From the NCBI RefSeq assembly GCF_902459505.1, contig NC_047095.1, positions 118,235,380-118,299,379 of the forward strand: a DNA stretch of 64,000 bases. Reading direction: 5' to 3'. The number at the start of each line of letters is the position of its first letter. Position 1 is the stretch's first letter. The notes under the pieces are model-generated. The model was not told where the DNA came from. It worked only from the letters and a program-made list of their open reading frames with translations, and made no database searches. This document shows, piece after piece, positions 1 to 37,676 of the stretch. The stretch is from Geotrypetes seraphini (lineage: Eukaryota; Chordata; Amphibia; Gymnophiona; Dermophiidae). The translations under genes and the position numbers were made by a program.

Positions 1-140
1 CACTCTCTGCTTCCTGTTTTCCAGCCATTTGCCTATCCATCTTTGTATATCTCCCTCTATGCCATGGCTTTGTAGTTTCCTAAGAAGTCTTTTGTGTGGA
101 ACTTTGTCAAATGCTTTCTGGAAGTCCAAGTATATATATA
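1..140 (-). mobile_element. CR1-type LINE reverse transcriptase fragment
   Basis: The minus strand reads YLDFQKAFDKVPHKRLL, the classic RT core of CR1-group LINEs, followed by a continuing RT-like reading. It runs off the left edge. It is a non-functional remnant, probably inside an intron of the gene whose first exon may lie at 2.4 kb. Confidence 0.75.
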
Positions 141-484
141 TGATTTTGATATATATATATGAAGTAATAAGGGGGGATATAAGGAAAAAAAAATAGTTTA
201 GATATATTAAAATATATGTTGGAGGAATGATAAAATGTTTATGCAAATGAAAAATGTGATGTAGGAGGATGTTCTTTGCAGTTGAATTCATGGTAAAACA
301 TTGTTTAATTGTGCTCAATCAAAACTCCTATAATTCTAAACAAAATCTATGAATAAGTCCTGTTTAAAAATTTATTTTGAAGGAATGATAAACATTTATT
401 AGAAGTTAATATGGTCAATTTAAATGTAATGACTATTTTACTGTGTTATATTATTATGTATTTATTGCATTTCTTCAATACTAA
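141..484. other. AT-rich stretch with an L1-type tail fragment
   Basis: Positions about 146-242 match, in inverted orientation, about 4,000-4,095; both resemble 3' parts of L1-like LINEs. The rest is AT-rich with no coding signal that I can support. Confidence 0.4.
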
Positions 485-1040
485 ACTAAACTAAACCTTA
501 GGTTTGTATACCGCGCCATCTCCGCAAGCGCAGAGCTCGGCACGGTTTACAGAATTAAGAGGAAAGGAACTACAATGAGGGATAAAGGAGGGAGACTAAG
601 AGGAAAGAGAGGGACAGAATACTGGAGAATGGGAGGTGATTAGATTTTTGCAAAGAGCCAAGTTTTCAAGTGTTTGCGGAAGGATTGGAAGAAGCTTGAG
701 TTTCTGAGTGGGGATGAGAGGTTGTTCCAGAGTTCTGTGGTTCTAAAGGGGAGAGATGTTCCAAGTTTTCCTGCGTGGGATATACCTTTTATAGAGGGGA
801 ATGATAGTTTCAGTTTTTGGGAGGGTCTGGTGGAGTGTGGTTTTGAGGAATTCCAAAAGAGTGTTATAAAAAAAAAAAAAAAAATGAATGGGAAAAATGG
901 TGTTGTCATTGGTACTATTATGGGGGTAGGGTCTGGGAAGGAGATTGGGCAGAAAATGCTTGTGGCAACAATGTAAAATAAACTTACAGATATGGAAAAA
1001 AAAAATATAAAGTAAAGGGAAACAAACAAATTTTAAAACA
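485..1040 (-). mobile_element. L2-like LINE, 3' end with ORF2 C-terminus
   Basis: The minus strand encodes LWNNLSSPLRNSSFFQSF followed by KHLKTWLF, the usual C-terminal block of L2/CR1-clade ORF2. The 3' UTR motif 'taccgcgcc...cggtttaca' lies at the left. A poly-A/T run at 869-882 breaks the frame. Fragment only. Confidence 0.7.
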
Positions 1041-1244
1041 ATTTTAAGACAATATGTTAGACAACAAATATTATTAAGGAACAAGTAAAAAGTCAAAGTA
1101 CTAGGGAGTTTCTTTTTACATGTGGCTTAGTGACATACATGATATAAAAGGGAAAAGTTACAATATTTTAAGCAAGAAAAAACATAAAAGGATAAAAAAC
1201 ATAGGGAAGGGGGAAATAATTTTAAAAAGACATGCAAATTAGTT
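1041..1244. other. AT-rich spacer between LINE fragments
   Basis: A-rich sequence of probable LINE 3' UTR origin; no gene or further element recognised. Confidence 0.3.
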
Positions 1245-1985
1245 TAGTCGTTTAGGTATTAAAAGCGTCGTTAAATAAAAATGTTTTTAAAAGTTTTTTA
1301 AAGGAGAGGAGGTCTTTTTCTTGTCTAATATAAAGTGGTAAAGCATTCCAGGTTTGAGGAGCTAAAACAGAGAACATTTCATTTCTCCTTGTTCTCACAA
1401 TTTTTAGGGATGGGACCGATAGTAAACCTTGAGATGATGATCGAAGAGAACGAGATGAATGATACGGAGTGATCATTCTAGATAAAAATTGCGGTTCATT
1501 AAATAATAGTATTTTGAATACCAGAAATGCTATTTTAAAGGTAATTCGATGGTTGATAGGCAACCAATGAGACTTAATTAATAATGGTGTTACATGGTCA
1601 TATTTTTGTGCTTTGTGAATAAGTTTTACAGCTGTATTTTGTATTATTTGGAGTCTCTTCTTTTCTTTTTGCGGTATATTAAATAATAGAGAGTTACAGT
1701 AATCTAATCTAGAGATGATCATGGAATGAATAAGTATATTGATGGATTTGGGTTCTAAGAAAGCTGAGATAGATCGGATCAGTCGGAGTTTATAAAAACA
1801 GGACTTAACAATGTGACTGATGTGGTCATGAAAAGAAAGGTTGGTGTCAATAATTACACCTAGAATTTTCAGCTTAGATACTGATTCAATAGGGGTGTTA
1901 TCAATTGCAAATGAAGAAGTTGGAAGAATATCTTTTCTCCAAGTGAAGAACATAGATTGAGTTTTCTGTAGGTTTAAAGACAATT
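1245..1985 (-). mobile_element. L2-like LINE ORF2 C-terminal fragment
   Basis: An open reading of 248 codons (stop at 1,252) carries LKILGVIIDTNLSFHDHI, SRLDYCNSLL, HWLPINHRITFKIAF and a terminal LLKTFLFNDAFNT. These are the hallmarks of the RT thumb and C-terminal region of L2/Rex-type LINEs. The 5' side is truncated at a hAT MITE (1,986-2,179). The uninterrupted frame suggests moderate youth. The upstream RT catalytic part is absent. Confidence 0.85.
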
Positions 1986-2179
1986 TAGTGGTTCCCAACC
2001 CTGACCTGGAGGACCATCAGGCCAATCAGGTTTTCAGGCTAGCCCTAATAAATATGCACGAAAGATTTGCATATAATGGACTTGACAGGCATGCAAATCT
2101 GCTCCATGCATATTCATTAGGGCTAGGCTGAAACCCCGATTGGCCTGTAGGTCCTCCAGGACAGGGTTGGGGACCACTG
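1986..2179. mobile_element. hAT MITE (inverted-repeat, 'GTGGTTCCCAACC' ends)
   Basis: The ends tAGTGGTTCCCAACC and GGTTGGGGACCACTg are inverted repeats, and the whole element is a long imperfect palindrome around paired 'GCATATTCATTAGGGC' type blocks. It is the same family as 18,820-19,015 and 21,913-22,080. No clean target-site duplication was seen at this copy. Confidence 0.75.
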
Positions 2180-2259
2180 GTCTAGAGCACCCTTGCACCA
2201 GCTCTTCCTGGAACCCCTAACTTTGGGAACACAGTGAAGGGGAGGAGCAAAACAGATAA

Positions 2260-2960
2260 ATAAAGGGGCGGGCAAGAGGTGCGCGAGGGAGACGGAAGGA
2301 CAGAGCGCGAGAAACAGGCCGCCCTGCCCTTCACCTCACCTCCAGTGAGGGAGCGCGGCGGCGCGTGCACAAGCGCACCCCGCCCCCTTCCTCGCGCCGC
2401 ACTCACCTGCGCGGGGCTCTCGCCGCTCAGCTTCCTCCGACGGGGGCAGCCGGGCCCCAGGGGCGATGGAGCTCCTCCTCCGACCAGCCGCAGAGCCCCC
2501 ACCCCAGCTCCCGGGGTCCGGCCGCAGCGGCACAGCCACATTCCCCTGACGCCTCCTCACGCGCAGAGCGGCCTGGTGCTTAACGACTAGCACGTGCGGG
2601 TGTGTGCTTGCGCGCACCGTTGTGACCACACTTACACCCCAGCGCAGGCTTCCTGCCTCGCGCCGGTAACCGTCACCTTGCGCCGCCTCCCTGACGACGT
2701 CACCGGCCGGGCGAAGGGAGAACTACGCCTGCGCGGCCCTGTAAAATAGCTGAAGCCGGAGCTTGCGAGCCATAGCTGCGCCTGCGCGCGCCTCTTTGCC
2801 ACCGAACGGGGGGGCGTGTGAGTTTTTAACCGCGCTCCCAACTCTAGCCAATCGCAAAAGAGCGTGAGCCCTCCGAGTGCGGAAGTGAAGTCCACAGCTG
2901 CGCTTGCGCGGTCCTCTAACCGAGGAGGAAGGTGAAAGTGAAACGCATACTCGAATGATG
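2260..2960. promoter_or_regulatory. CpG-rich promoter region
   Basis: A sharp rise in G+C and CpG relative to the AT-rich surroundings. It holds a CRE-like TGACGACGTCACCGG near 2,690 and at least three NRF1-like boxes (tacgCCTGCGCGG, tgCGCCTGCGCGC, tGCGCTTGCGCGG) between 2,720 and 2,915. NRF1 boxes are typical of housekeeping and nuclear-encoded mitochondrial genes. It lies directly upstream of the candidate minus-strand first exon at 2,407-2,541. Confidence 0.75.
2407..2541 (-). CDS. Candidate first coding exon, possibly C6orf136 orthologue
   Basis: From an ATG at 2,541 the minus strand is open for 45 codons (MWLCRCGRTPGAG...) and ends exactly in a strong donor, GCGCAG|GTGAGT. An in-frame TGA lies 18 bases upstream of the ATG. 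The N-terminus is Arg-rich and lacks acidic residues at first, which would suit a mitochondrial presequence. In human, the gene just downstream of ATAT1 on the same strand is C6orf136, and this exon has that position and orientation. I see no residue-level match that proves it, so the name rests on synteny. Later exons would be left of the window; LINE fragments at 1-1,985 would be in intron 1. Confidence 0.4.
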
Positions 2961-3044
2961 GAGGCGATGGTGCAGGGCTGGTTGTTCTGTGTTTGCGGCT
3001 GTGCAGGCAGAGATCTTATGACATTCTACAATTCTGGATCGCGT

Positions 3045-3315
3045 TGGTAACCTTATACTATATATAATATATAATGTATTCGAAATTAATTTTCCTATGA
3101 ACTGTTTTCCTACCTTCTTCTACTCTATGTTTATAACCTAACTAATTTATTTTTCTCAAGTACTTTAGCAAGAATGTGAGCCTTTGGGACAGTCAGGGAA
3201 CTCTAAGTACTTTCTCTTCATCTTAATTAATCTTACTTATTGCATTTCTTCTGTTTCTACTGTAAACCGCTTAGAACCTCACGGTACAGCGGTATATAAG
3301 AAATAAAATTATTAT
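3045..3315 (+). mobile_element. LINE 3' tail (L2-like)
   Basis: Ends in 'TGTAAACCGCTTAGAACCT', 'CGGTATATAAGAAATAAA' and an ATT microsatellite. This is the recurrent 3' terminus of L2-like LINEs in this window (compare 26,556-26,708). Confidence 0.65.
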
Positions 3316-3426
3316 TACTAGAGCAGCAGAACACCTTTGTTTTATATGTGGTAAACTCTACCTTCAATTATTTTCCTGTCAATACCTACCCCCCCCCACA
3401 CACACACGTACGTTTATCCAACATAA

Positions 3427-3880
3427 TAATAATAATAATAATTTTATTCTTATATACCGCCATACCCATCGAGTTCTAGGCGGTTCACAACAATTACATT
3501 AGGATCCGCATTGACATGCCGATTTACAAACAATGTATTGGATTTACAATACAGCCTAACATGGCTGCAGAAGCGGAAGTGGAAAGGAGAGAAGGAGGAA
3601 AGCGGTCAATGGAGGGGGGGGGGCAGGGGCGAATGGGCCGATTTTCCACAATTTATTGGATTTACAACAACTTTAGCCGAACTTGGCTGATGAAGAAGGG
3701 GGGGCGGAAGCCAGTGATCAATAAAGGGGGGGAAATGGGTCGAACGTGTGGCCGGGTGATTCCGGAGAGGGGGCGTTACGGGGCTTGTTTGTTGAATAGA
3801 TAAGTTTTGAGTGTTTTTCTGAAGTTGAGGTAAGTGGGAGCCTCGAGAATCCTTTGGGCGATCCATGGGTTCATCTTGGC
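3427..3880 (-). mobile_element. L2-like LINE 3' end
   Basis: Begins with an (AAT)n run and 'TTATATACCGCC', the reverse of the LINE 3' terminus. The minus strand near 3,780-3,870 encodes the worn C-terminus ('...LPQLQKNTQNLSIQQ'). Confidence 0.6.
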
Positions 3881-4904
3881 TTTTCTACCTCACAACCAGC
3901 CCCTCTCCAATTGGGAGTGAGTGAGAGCCAACAGGCCTTGATAATGCACAAAAGCTCAAGGCTTTCCTATGGCTATCATTACATTATATTTGAATAAACA
4001 TTTTATCATTCCTCCAACATATATTTTAATATATCTAAACTATTTTTTTCCCTATATCCCCCCTTATTACTTCATATATTTATATCAAAATCATTCCAAT
4101 TTCCCTCCCTACCCTAGAATGAAAGGTGACAAAAACATCAAATAAAAAAAAAATTATATCTAATATAAAGTATTAAGAATCATACTTCTTGCTTTCGAGG
4201 ATAATTTTTGTATACAAGGATCCCAGATTTTTAAAAATAATCATGTTCTTTTAGGAAATTTACGAACCTCAAATAAAATTAAACGATGGAATTGATTCCT
4301 CCAATGCCAAATTACATTACATTAGGGATTTCTATTCCATTACCTTGCAGTTCAAGGCGGATTACAAAAGAATTATCCAGGATGTATTACAACAAGAACT
4401 TACAAAAAAAAAATAAAAAAAATTGGTCATTTTCAAAAAGAGTAAGAAATGGGTAAGGTTATTTGTTTGGGGTAGTTGGCTTTAGTGAGAGGTGGAGTTT
4501 GAGACTTGCGGTATTATTTCTTTTTTCAGAGTTTTCTTGAAGAGTATGTGTCTTCTGTAATGCCGGTTGTAGTAGCCCTGCCCTTGGGTTAAAGGAGGTA
4601 AGAAACTAAACTGGTAGAGAAAATACCTCATATAATATATACAGCACTGCTTCTGTCTAGTAGCAGATTACAGTATGATCTTGGGCAAGTCTTTCTGCTA
4701 TTGCCTCAGACACCTTGCTAGGGACAGAAGCATAGAGAAAAGGAAAATTTAGATAGCTCTCTTCCTTTTTGACACCTATGGCCATATAGAGAGATGTCCT
4801 GTGATCTACAACAAGGAAAATCTGAAACCACTCGTGCATTGCTTATAAGCCTTCCTCCCACAAGTGGCAGTATGGTACTTACAATGTAATCTGCCCATCC
4901 CCAG
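3881..4904. other. Intergenic DNA with LINE tail remnants
   Basis: About 3,990-4,310 is a reversed L1-like 3' tail matching 146-242. About 4,310-4,400 is a reversed LINE terminus ('cagttcaaggcggattac'). The stretch 4,640-4,860 has SINE-like words ('cttgggcaagtc') but no clear SINE ends. No coding signal. Confidence 0.4.
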
Positions 4905-5409
4905 TAAAACCAGGGGAAGAACCCGCAATAAGTCGTTGGGTTCCCAAGAGAGGACTGCATGCATTGGAAGAAATGTCCCCTGGCTGGAAAAGAGGTCACG
5001 CCCCTGCCAGGGCAGTACCTGCAAACAACCCCAGGCAGAACTACTTCACGATGCCTGGTAAGGTTGGTCCTCCAGCATTCAGGGTATCAAGGCCTAAACC
5101 AGCTTATCCAACTCATCCCCAAAGAGAAAGAAGCCCCAAAAGGGAAACTTACTGAGTTTACCCTTAGATGCTGCATCCACCAACCAACGCTGAAATCACG
5201 GTACAGCGGGCAGCTACACTCAAAGATCATATATGGCATCAGAGAGATACCAGCACATCTTAGCTACTTCCCGATCCACTTAGGACCAATCAGCTGACTC
5301 GCAGTCAAAAACCTATTCAGACCACCAGAAATAAGCCTAGGCTGCCTGGACAGCTACATCAAAACTGCGTTTAAGTAGAGCTTCCATCTTACAGTCCTGA
5401 GGGTCTCTC

Positions 5410-6692
5410 AGGGTCGAGTCGCCTTCCACCGGCACACTAGTGTGCCGCGAGATGTTGCCTGGTGTGCCGCAGGGCCGCCATCAGGGCAGTACTACCAGTC
5501 CTGCATTCAGGGGCCCGGAGCTGACAGGGGGCCCGAGGTAGGGGCGCCAGTAGCTCGCCAAGGCAAAGTGAGTCGATCACCCAGGACTCACTTTGTCTTG
5601 GCGATCTAATCTATCGAGCCGATAAGTCTTCTTCTCCCCGACGTCAATTCTGCAGTTGGAGAGGAAGTTCGGGCCAGCCAATCGCTGCCTGGATGGGCGG
5701 AACTTCCTCTCCGATTGCAGAATTGACGTCAGGGAGAGCATGTGTCGGCGTCGGCTTTGGGGCCTGTTATCCATTGGTGGGTCCTGTTCCCCGATGGCAG
5801 CGGCAGTGGCTTGGGGAACGGCAGGGAAACAGAAGGAAAGAAGAGAAACAGAAAAAAAGAAAGAAAGGTCAGGGAGAGAGGAAGAAAAAGTTGGGGGAGG
5901 GAATGAGGTGTGGAGGAGAGAAAGCATACAGGCTGATAGAAGGGAAGAAAGATTGGATGCACAGTCAGAAGAAGAAAGTGCAACCAGAAATCACCAGACA
6001 AGGTAGGAAAAATGATTTTATTTTAAATTTAGCAAAGTGGAGGCAGTATTACCACAGTTTTCAAAGGAATTTGCCCAAATAACTTAATAGTTAACTGGGT
6101 AAATTCCCAGAGATGAAAACTTCCCTTCACTTACTATGCACAGTTCTGAATTTATATCTGCTGTCTATATTTTACAATATGGTCACCTTTTACTAAACCG
6201 CAATAGTGGTTTTTAGCGCAGGGAGCCTATGAGCGTCAAGAGCAGCGCTGGGCATTCAGCGCAGCTCCCTGCGCTAAAAACTGCTATTGTGGTTTAATAA
6301 AAAGGATGGAGGGTATATTTGTCTATTTTTGTATGCTATAAAAACCAAATACAGAGAGAGACTGAGAGCTGTTGACGAAGAACTACGTGTGTGTCTTTCT
6401 TCGATTCCAGCCAGAATATCAGCTTTGTGTTCAGCCAAACAGGCCCAGGTTTCGCACTGAATAAAGTATTTTATAATTTTTCACTAGTCTGTTTACTTAA
6501 TATTTCATCATAAAGTAATTATAAAATACTTTCTTTGTGTTTATTTGATTCCTATTCAAGAGAATTACTTTATATACAGTCAATATAGGCACAGAGTTAA
6601 ATTTTTTAACATTTTCTAATGGTGGTGTGCCTCGTGATTTTTTTCATGAAACAAGTGTGCCTTTGCCCAAAAAAGGTTGAAAAACACTGCTC
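5410..6692. mobile_element. hAT-like DNA transposon remnant
   Basis: The right end, read in reverse, is CAGTGTTTTTCAACCTTTTT, a Charlie/Tip-type hAT terminus. The same 'cacactagtgtgcc' motif recurs at the left (5,440-5,465) and right (6,645-6,662). The left terminus is unclear. Internally there is an inverted pair around a centre near 5,690: 'gacgtcaattctgcag' at 5,640 and 'gcagaattgacgtc' at 5,718. Confidence 0.5.
6183..6305. mobile_element. Short palindromic MITE ('TTTTACTAAACCGC' family)
   Basis: CCTTTTACTAAACCGCAATA at the left is mirrored by 'TATTGTGGTTTAATAAAAAGG' at the right, and the inner 'tttttagcgcaggga' block is also mirrored. Relatives are at about 19,740-19,835, 30,205-30,390, 32,345-32,525, 32,690-32,770 and 34,640-34,960. 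Confidence 0.65.
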
Positions 6693-7009
6693 TAAACTGT
6701 AGACCTAAACACAGAAAACCTGGGGAGATAGGGGGAAATGGTGGGAGGATCCCCCAAGCTCTATCTGGACAGCAAAAGGGACCAGAAAAATTTCCTAACC
6801 AGATTCCAACAGGCCCAAAACAGACTGCACAATCTTACTACTCCAAGTGCTGGAGACTGAGAAAAGACTGATTGTAAGAGGAACTGCACAGTCCACTTGT
6901 ACTGATGTCAAAAGTCAGTATCTCAGTCTCCACCTGCTGGCAGAGGAGTGTAAACCCATCCATTTCTGTGCCAATCTGGAGGGACGCTAAAGAAGTACTG
7001 TAGGGTGTT

Positions 7010-7310
7010 AGGAAGTTTCTCAGAGAGGGAATGATAAAATCGGCATGGGTGCTTTACAAGCGAGTGGGAGTTAGGAGTTAAAAGCAATCTCGAAAAAGTG
7101 GGCTTTTTGCCTAGATTTGAATACTACCAGAGAAGGAGCGTGACGTATGGATTCAGGTAGTCTGTTCCTGGCACAAGGTGCAGCAAGAGAAAAGGGACGT
7201 AGACTCGAGTTGGCAGTAGAGAAGAAGGGTACAGATAAGAGACTGCTGTGCACAGTAAGGCTCTGACTAAATGGGGAAAGGTCTGTGGTCTTTTAAAGCA
7301 TAAGATCTGA
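7010..7310 (-). mobile_element. L2-like LINE C-terminal fragment
   Basis: The minus strand reads NRLPESIRHAPSLVVFKS followed by RQKAHFFEIAF, an ORF2 C-terminus of the same class as the 1.2-2.0 kb copy but from another subfamily. Confidence 0.65.
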
Positions 7311-7369
7311 TTGGATACCTCTAAATCCAGCTTTACCTGTGCCTTCCCCATCCCCTTTTCCTTTTTTTT

Positions 7370-7720
7370 TTTAAACTGTTTCTTGTTGGGGCCATTCCTG
7401 GGGCCATTTTAGAAAACAATTGAAGACCTATCTTTTTTTCTAAATATTTGACTGTTTAACGAATCATCTTATTTCATGTAACATGTTTACTTTTATAACT
7501 TTTTGTAAACCGCGTTGAACTTCTGGTTACTTCTTGGTGATTTCAAGTGATTGTGTATGATTCAATTGATGTAATATTGTGTACTTGATGGAAGATGAAT
7601 AAAGAATTGGAAAAAAAAAAAAAGAACTTCTGGTTACGTGGTCAATAAGCACAATGTTATGTTTTAAAATAACCAGTGTGATTTGATAATGCAATAGTAC
7701 AGTATGCATTGTATGTCAAC
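7370..7720 (+). mobile_element. L2-like LINE 3' end split by an L1 stub
   Basis: The 3' UTR motif 'TTGTAAACCGCGTTGAACTT' is interrupted at 7,531-7,623 by a short L1-like 3' stub flanked by the 14-bp direct repeat GAACTTCTGGTTAC. Confidence 0.7.
7531..7623 (+). mobile_element. L1-like 3' stub with 14-bp target-site duplication
   Basis: Ends 'TGAATAAAGAATTGG' plus poly-A, as at the 3' end of the full-length L1-like element. The direct repeats GAACTTCTGGTTAC at 7,517-7,530 and 7,624-7,637 are identical. Severely 5'-truncated. Confidence 0.85.
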
Positions 7721-7729
7721 TGTTTTTAT

Positions 7730-7954
7730 TATTTTTATTTATTTATATAAAAAATTTATATACCACCTATACTCTTAAGTGGTTTCCATTAAAATAAACA
7801 TTCATAATTGCGTTTCAAGACCTAACAAATATCAACTTACTCTCAATATACAATATATTCATGACATAGATTATTAACAAAGCAAACAGCAGTTTGATAA
7901 CTAAGTATCATAAATAAATAAACAAACCAATCTGTCCCATGGCATGCTCTCTAG
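7730..7954 (-). mobile_element. LINE 3' tail remnant
   Basis: 'TTATATACCACCTATACTC...' is the reverse of a LINE 3' terminus. Nothing else recognised. Confidence 0.45.
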
Positions 7955-8541
7955 TGGGTTTCAACCGAAGCAGTGGCGTAGTGAGGGCAAGAGGCGCCCA
8001 GGGCGGTGGTGCCCCCACCCTCTTCTCCACCCCCTCCACACTCTCCTTCCTTTTTAAGTGCCGCTTCCCTTCCCCCGTACCTTTGTAACGTTCCTGGTGC
8101 GAGCAGCAACCCTCAAGCTGCTGTCGTGCTAGCATCGGCTCTCCTCCGACGTCACTTCCTAGGCTCAGGTCCAGGAAGTGACAGAAGAGCCAACACTGGT
8201 GTGACAGCAGCTTGGGGGTTGCTGCTCATGCCAGGAACATTACAGAGGCTTACGAAGCAGCAAAGGGGAAGAGGAAGGAGCAAGTAGGGGGCTACACCCT
8301 CTCCAAAGCGGCTCCCGGGAAAGACTTCTCCCCCCCCCACCCTTACTACGCCACTGAACTCAAGCTTCAGAGAACACCTGGCTAGTCAGGTTTTCAGGAT
8401 ACTCACATTGAATAAGCATGAGAGACATTTACATGCAGTAGAGATATTACACACCAACAGATCTCACACATATTCACTGTGAATATCCCGACGCCCAACT
8501 GGCTAGGTGGTCGCCGAGGACTGGGTTGAAAATCACTGCTC
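7955..8541. mobile_element. hAT MITE interrupted by another MITE
   Basis: 'tagtgggtttcaacc' at 7,952 pairs with 'ggttgaaaatcactg' at 8,525-8,539. The element is split by the CAGTGGCGTA element at 7,971-8,356. Confidence 0.6.
7971..8356. mobile_element. hAT-like MITE with CAGTGGCGTAGT termini
   Basis: Termini CAGTGGCGTAGTgAGGG and ...ACTACGCCACTG are inverted, and internal arms are also inverted ('ggaagtgac' and 'gtcacttcc' blocks around 8,160). The flanking octamers AACCGAAG/AACTCAAG agree at 6 of 8 positions, consistent with an old 8-bp duplication. Confidence 0.7.
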
Positions 8542-8687
8542 AGCCTGCGAGGAAAAATTACAAAACACTACAGACAGCCATCTTTGTAGAAAAACAATGT
8601 TTTTATCTGAATGAGAAATGTAAAAAGTGTTTTAAGATTAAAGTGCATTTAAGTGATATAAGGCCCAAGGTCCTCCCCACCTCTTCT
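8542..8687 (-). other. ATAT1: ATAT1 3' UTR (proximal part)
   Basis: Non-repetitive sequence immediately after the ATAT1 stop, ending at a hAT MITE. I found no AATAAA or ATTAAA on the minus strand here, so the cleavage site is unknown and may be reached through the repeats to the left. Confidence 0.4.
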
Positions 8688-36627
<27,940 letters not shown>

Positions 36628-36860
36628 GACCCCCCCTAGCCACCGCCGCCGGCCTCACGTGACACTACCCCCCCCGCCGCAAAAACAATGCCGGCGCCCC
36701 TCCTCCACCTCCGTCGCCAGGTGCCCGCCGCCGCGAGAACAATGCAGTACCCGCCCCTCCTCTCCTGGTCACCAGGCACCCGACGCATCCGTTCCGGACT
36801 GTGGAAGCGGTGCAGTGACGTCGCTTCCTGTCGCACCGGAAGGGTAGGAAACGGCCATCT
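36628..36860 (-). promoter_or_regulatory. ATAT1: ATAT1 promoter (GC-rich)
   Basis: GC- and CpG-rich sequence directly upstream of the ATG. CAGTGACGTCGCTTCCTG at 36,813-36,830 combines a CRE-like TGACGTCG with an ETS-like CTTCCTG, followed by a second ETS-like ACCGGAAGG. No TATA box seen. Confidence 0.7.
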
Positions 36861-37676
36861 TTGATCGGGGCACGTAGGGAACTGATAAGAGGATGCGGAT
36901 TAAATATCCGTACTAGTGTGAACCTGAAGGTAGCGCTACTGCAGTTCAGACCCTGTAATTCTGAACCCATGGTTTCTCCTAAGACAAGAAAGACTACAAG
37001 TTCCTGCACGCAATGTGGTCAGTGACGTCGCTTCCTGTAGAATCGGAAGGGCAGAAACGGCCATCTTTGATCGGGGCACGTAGGGAACTGCTAAGAAGAT
37101 GCAGATTCATCACCGTTCCCGTGGATAACCGCGGGAAATAATCCCATGTCATTTTCTAGTGTCTATTTCAACCTCGGTCCTTCCACACCAGCATTCTTCA
37201 AAGCAAAGCTTGCGGGTCAGTGGTTGTTGCCATTCATACTCTGATTCTTATGGGAGCCAAGGATAATGAAGCCATTGTGACATCACTGATGTGATTGGCT
37301 CTTAGGCACTGGTGGAATGAGGCATTATGACATCACAATATCTGCTCTGGATACCAGAGACTGTCATTCTTTAGTGTCTGTTTCAACCTCAGTCCTTCTA
37401 CACCAGCATTCTTCAAAGCAAAGCTTGAGGGTCAGTGGTTGTGCCCTATTATACTCTGATTCTTCCCTCTCTCCTTAAAGAATGACATGAAGATGGTTTC
37501 CCACAGTTATCCGTGGGGACGGGAACGGTGATGAATTTTGTCATTCTCTAATGCAGATTAAATATATGTACTAGTGTGAACCTGAAGGCAGCACTAATGC
37601 AGTTCAGACCTTGTAGTTCTGAACCCATGCTTTCCCCTAAGACAAAACTACAAGTTCCTGCAGGCAATGTGGTCAA
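36813..37676 (-). repeat. 207-bp tandem duplication of the ATAT1 upstream region
   Basis: Unit 1 is 36,813-37,019. Unit 2 starts at 37,020 with the identical CAGTGACGTCGCTTCCTG, runs to 37,107, is interrupted by a repeat (37,108-37,550), and resumes to about 37,676. Each unit carries the CRE/ETS pair and a ZNF143-like 'CTACAAGTTCCTGCANGCAA' word near its distal end. Confidence 0.85.
37108..37550. mobile_element. 'TCATTCTCTA' repeat inserted in the duplicated promoter
   Basis: Same family as 27,230-27,990: two copies of 'CCTTC.ACACCAGCATTCTTC' 'AAAGCAAAGCTTG'. The right end TCATTCTCTA is the reverse of TAGAGAATGA. The flanking words ATGCAGATT at 37,099-37,107 and 37,551-37,559 are identical, but the left end lacks a full terminus. 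Confidence 0.6.

Larger units (their letters stand above)
4905..7005 (-). mobile_element. DIRS-type retrotransposon fossil (fragment, interrupted)
   Basis: The blocks 4,905-5,405 and 6,700-7,005 resemble the gag-proximal and terminal parts of the DIRS element at 51,480-52,440 in the same order and orientation: 'agatgctgcatc...' and 'ctcagtctccacctgctgg'. A hAT-like element (about 5,410-6,692) separates them. A broken, incomplete relic that predates the hAT insertion. Confidence 0.55.

Noticed and set aside
640-1096. Phe-rich hydrophobic minus-strand frames suggestive of membrane proteins
   Set aside because: They come from A-rich LINE tails read in reverse; the Phe runs are poly-A/T tracts.
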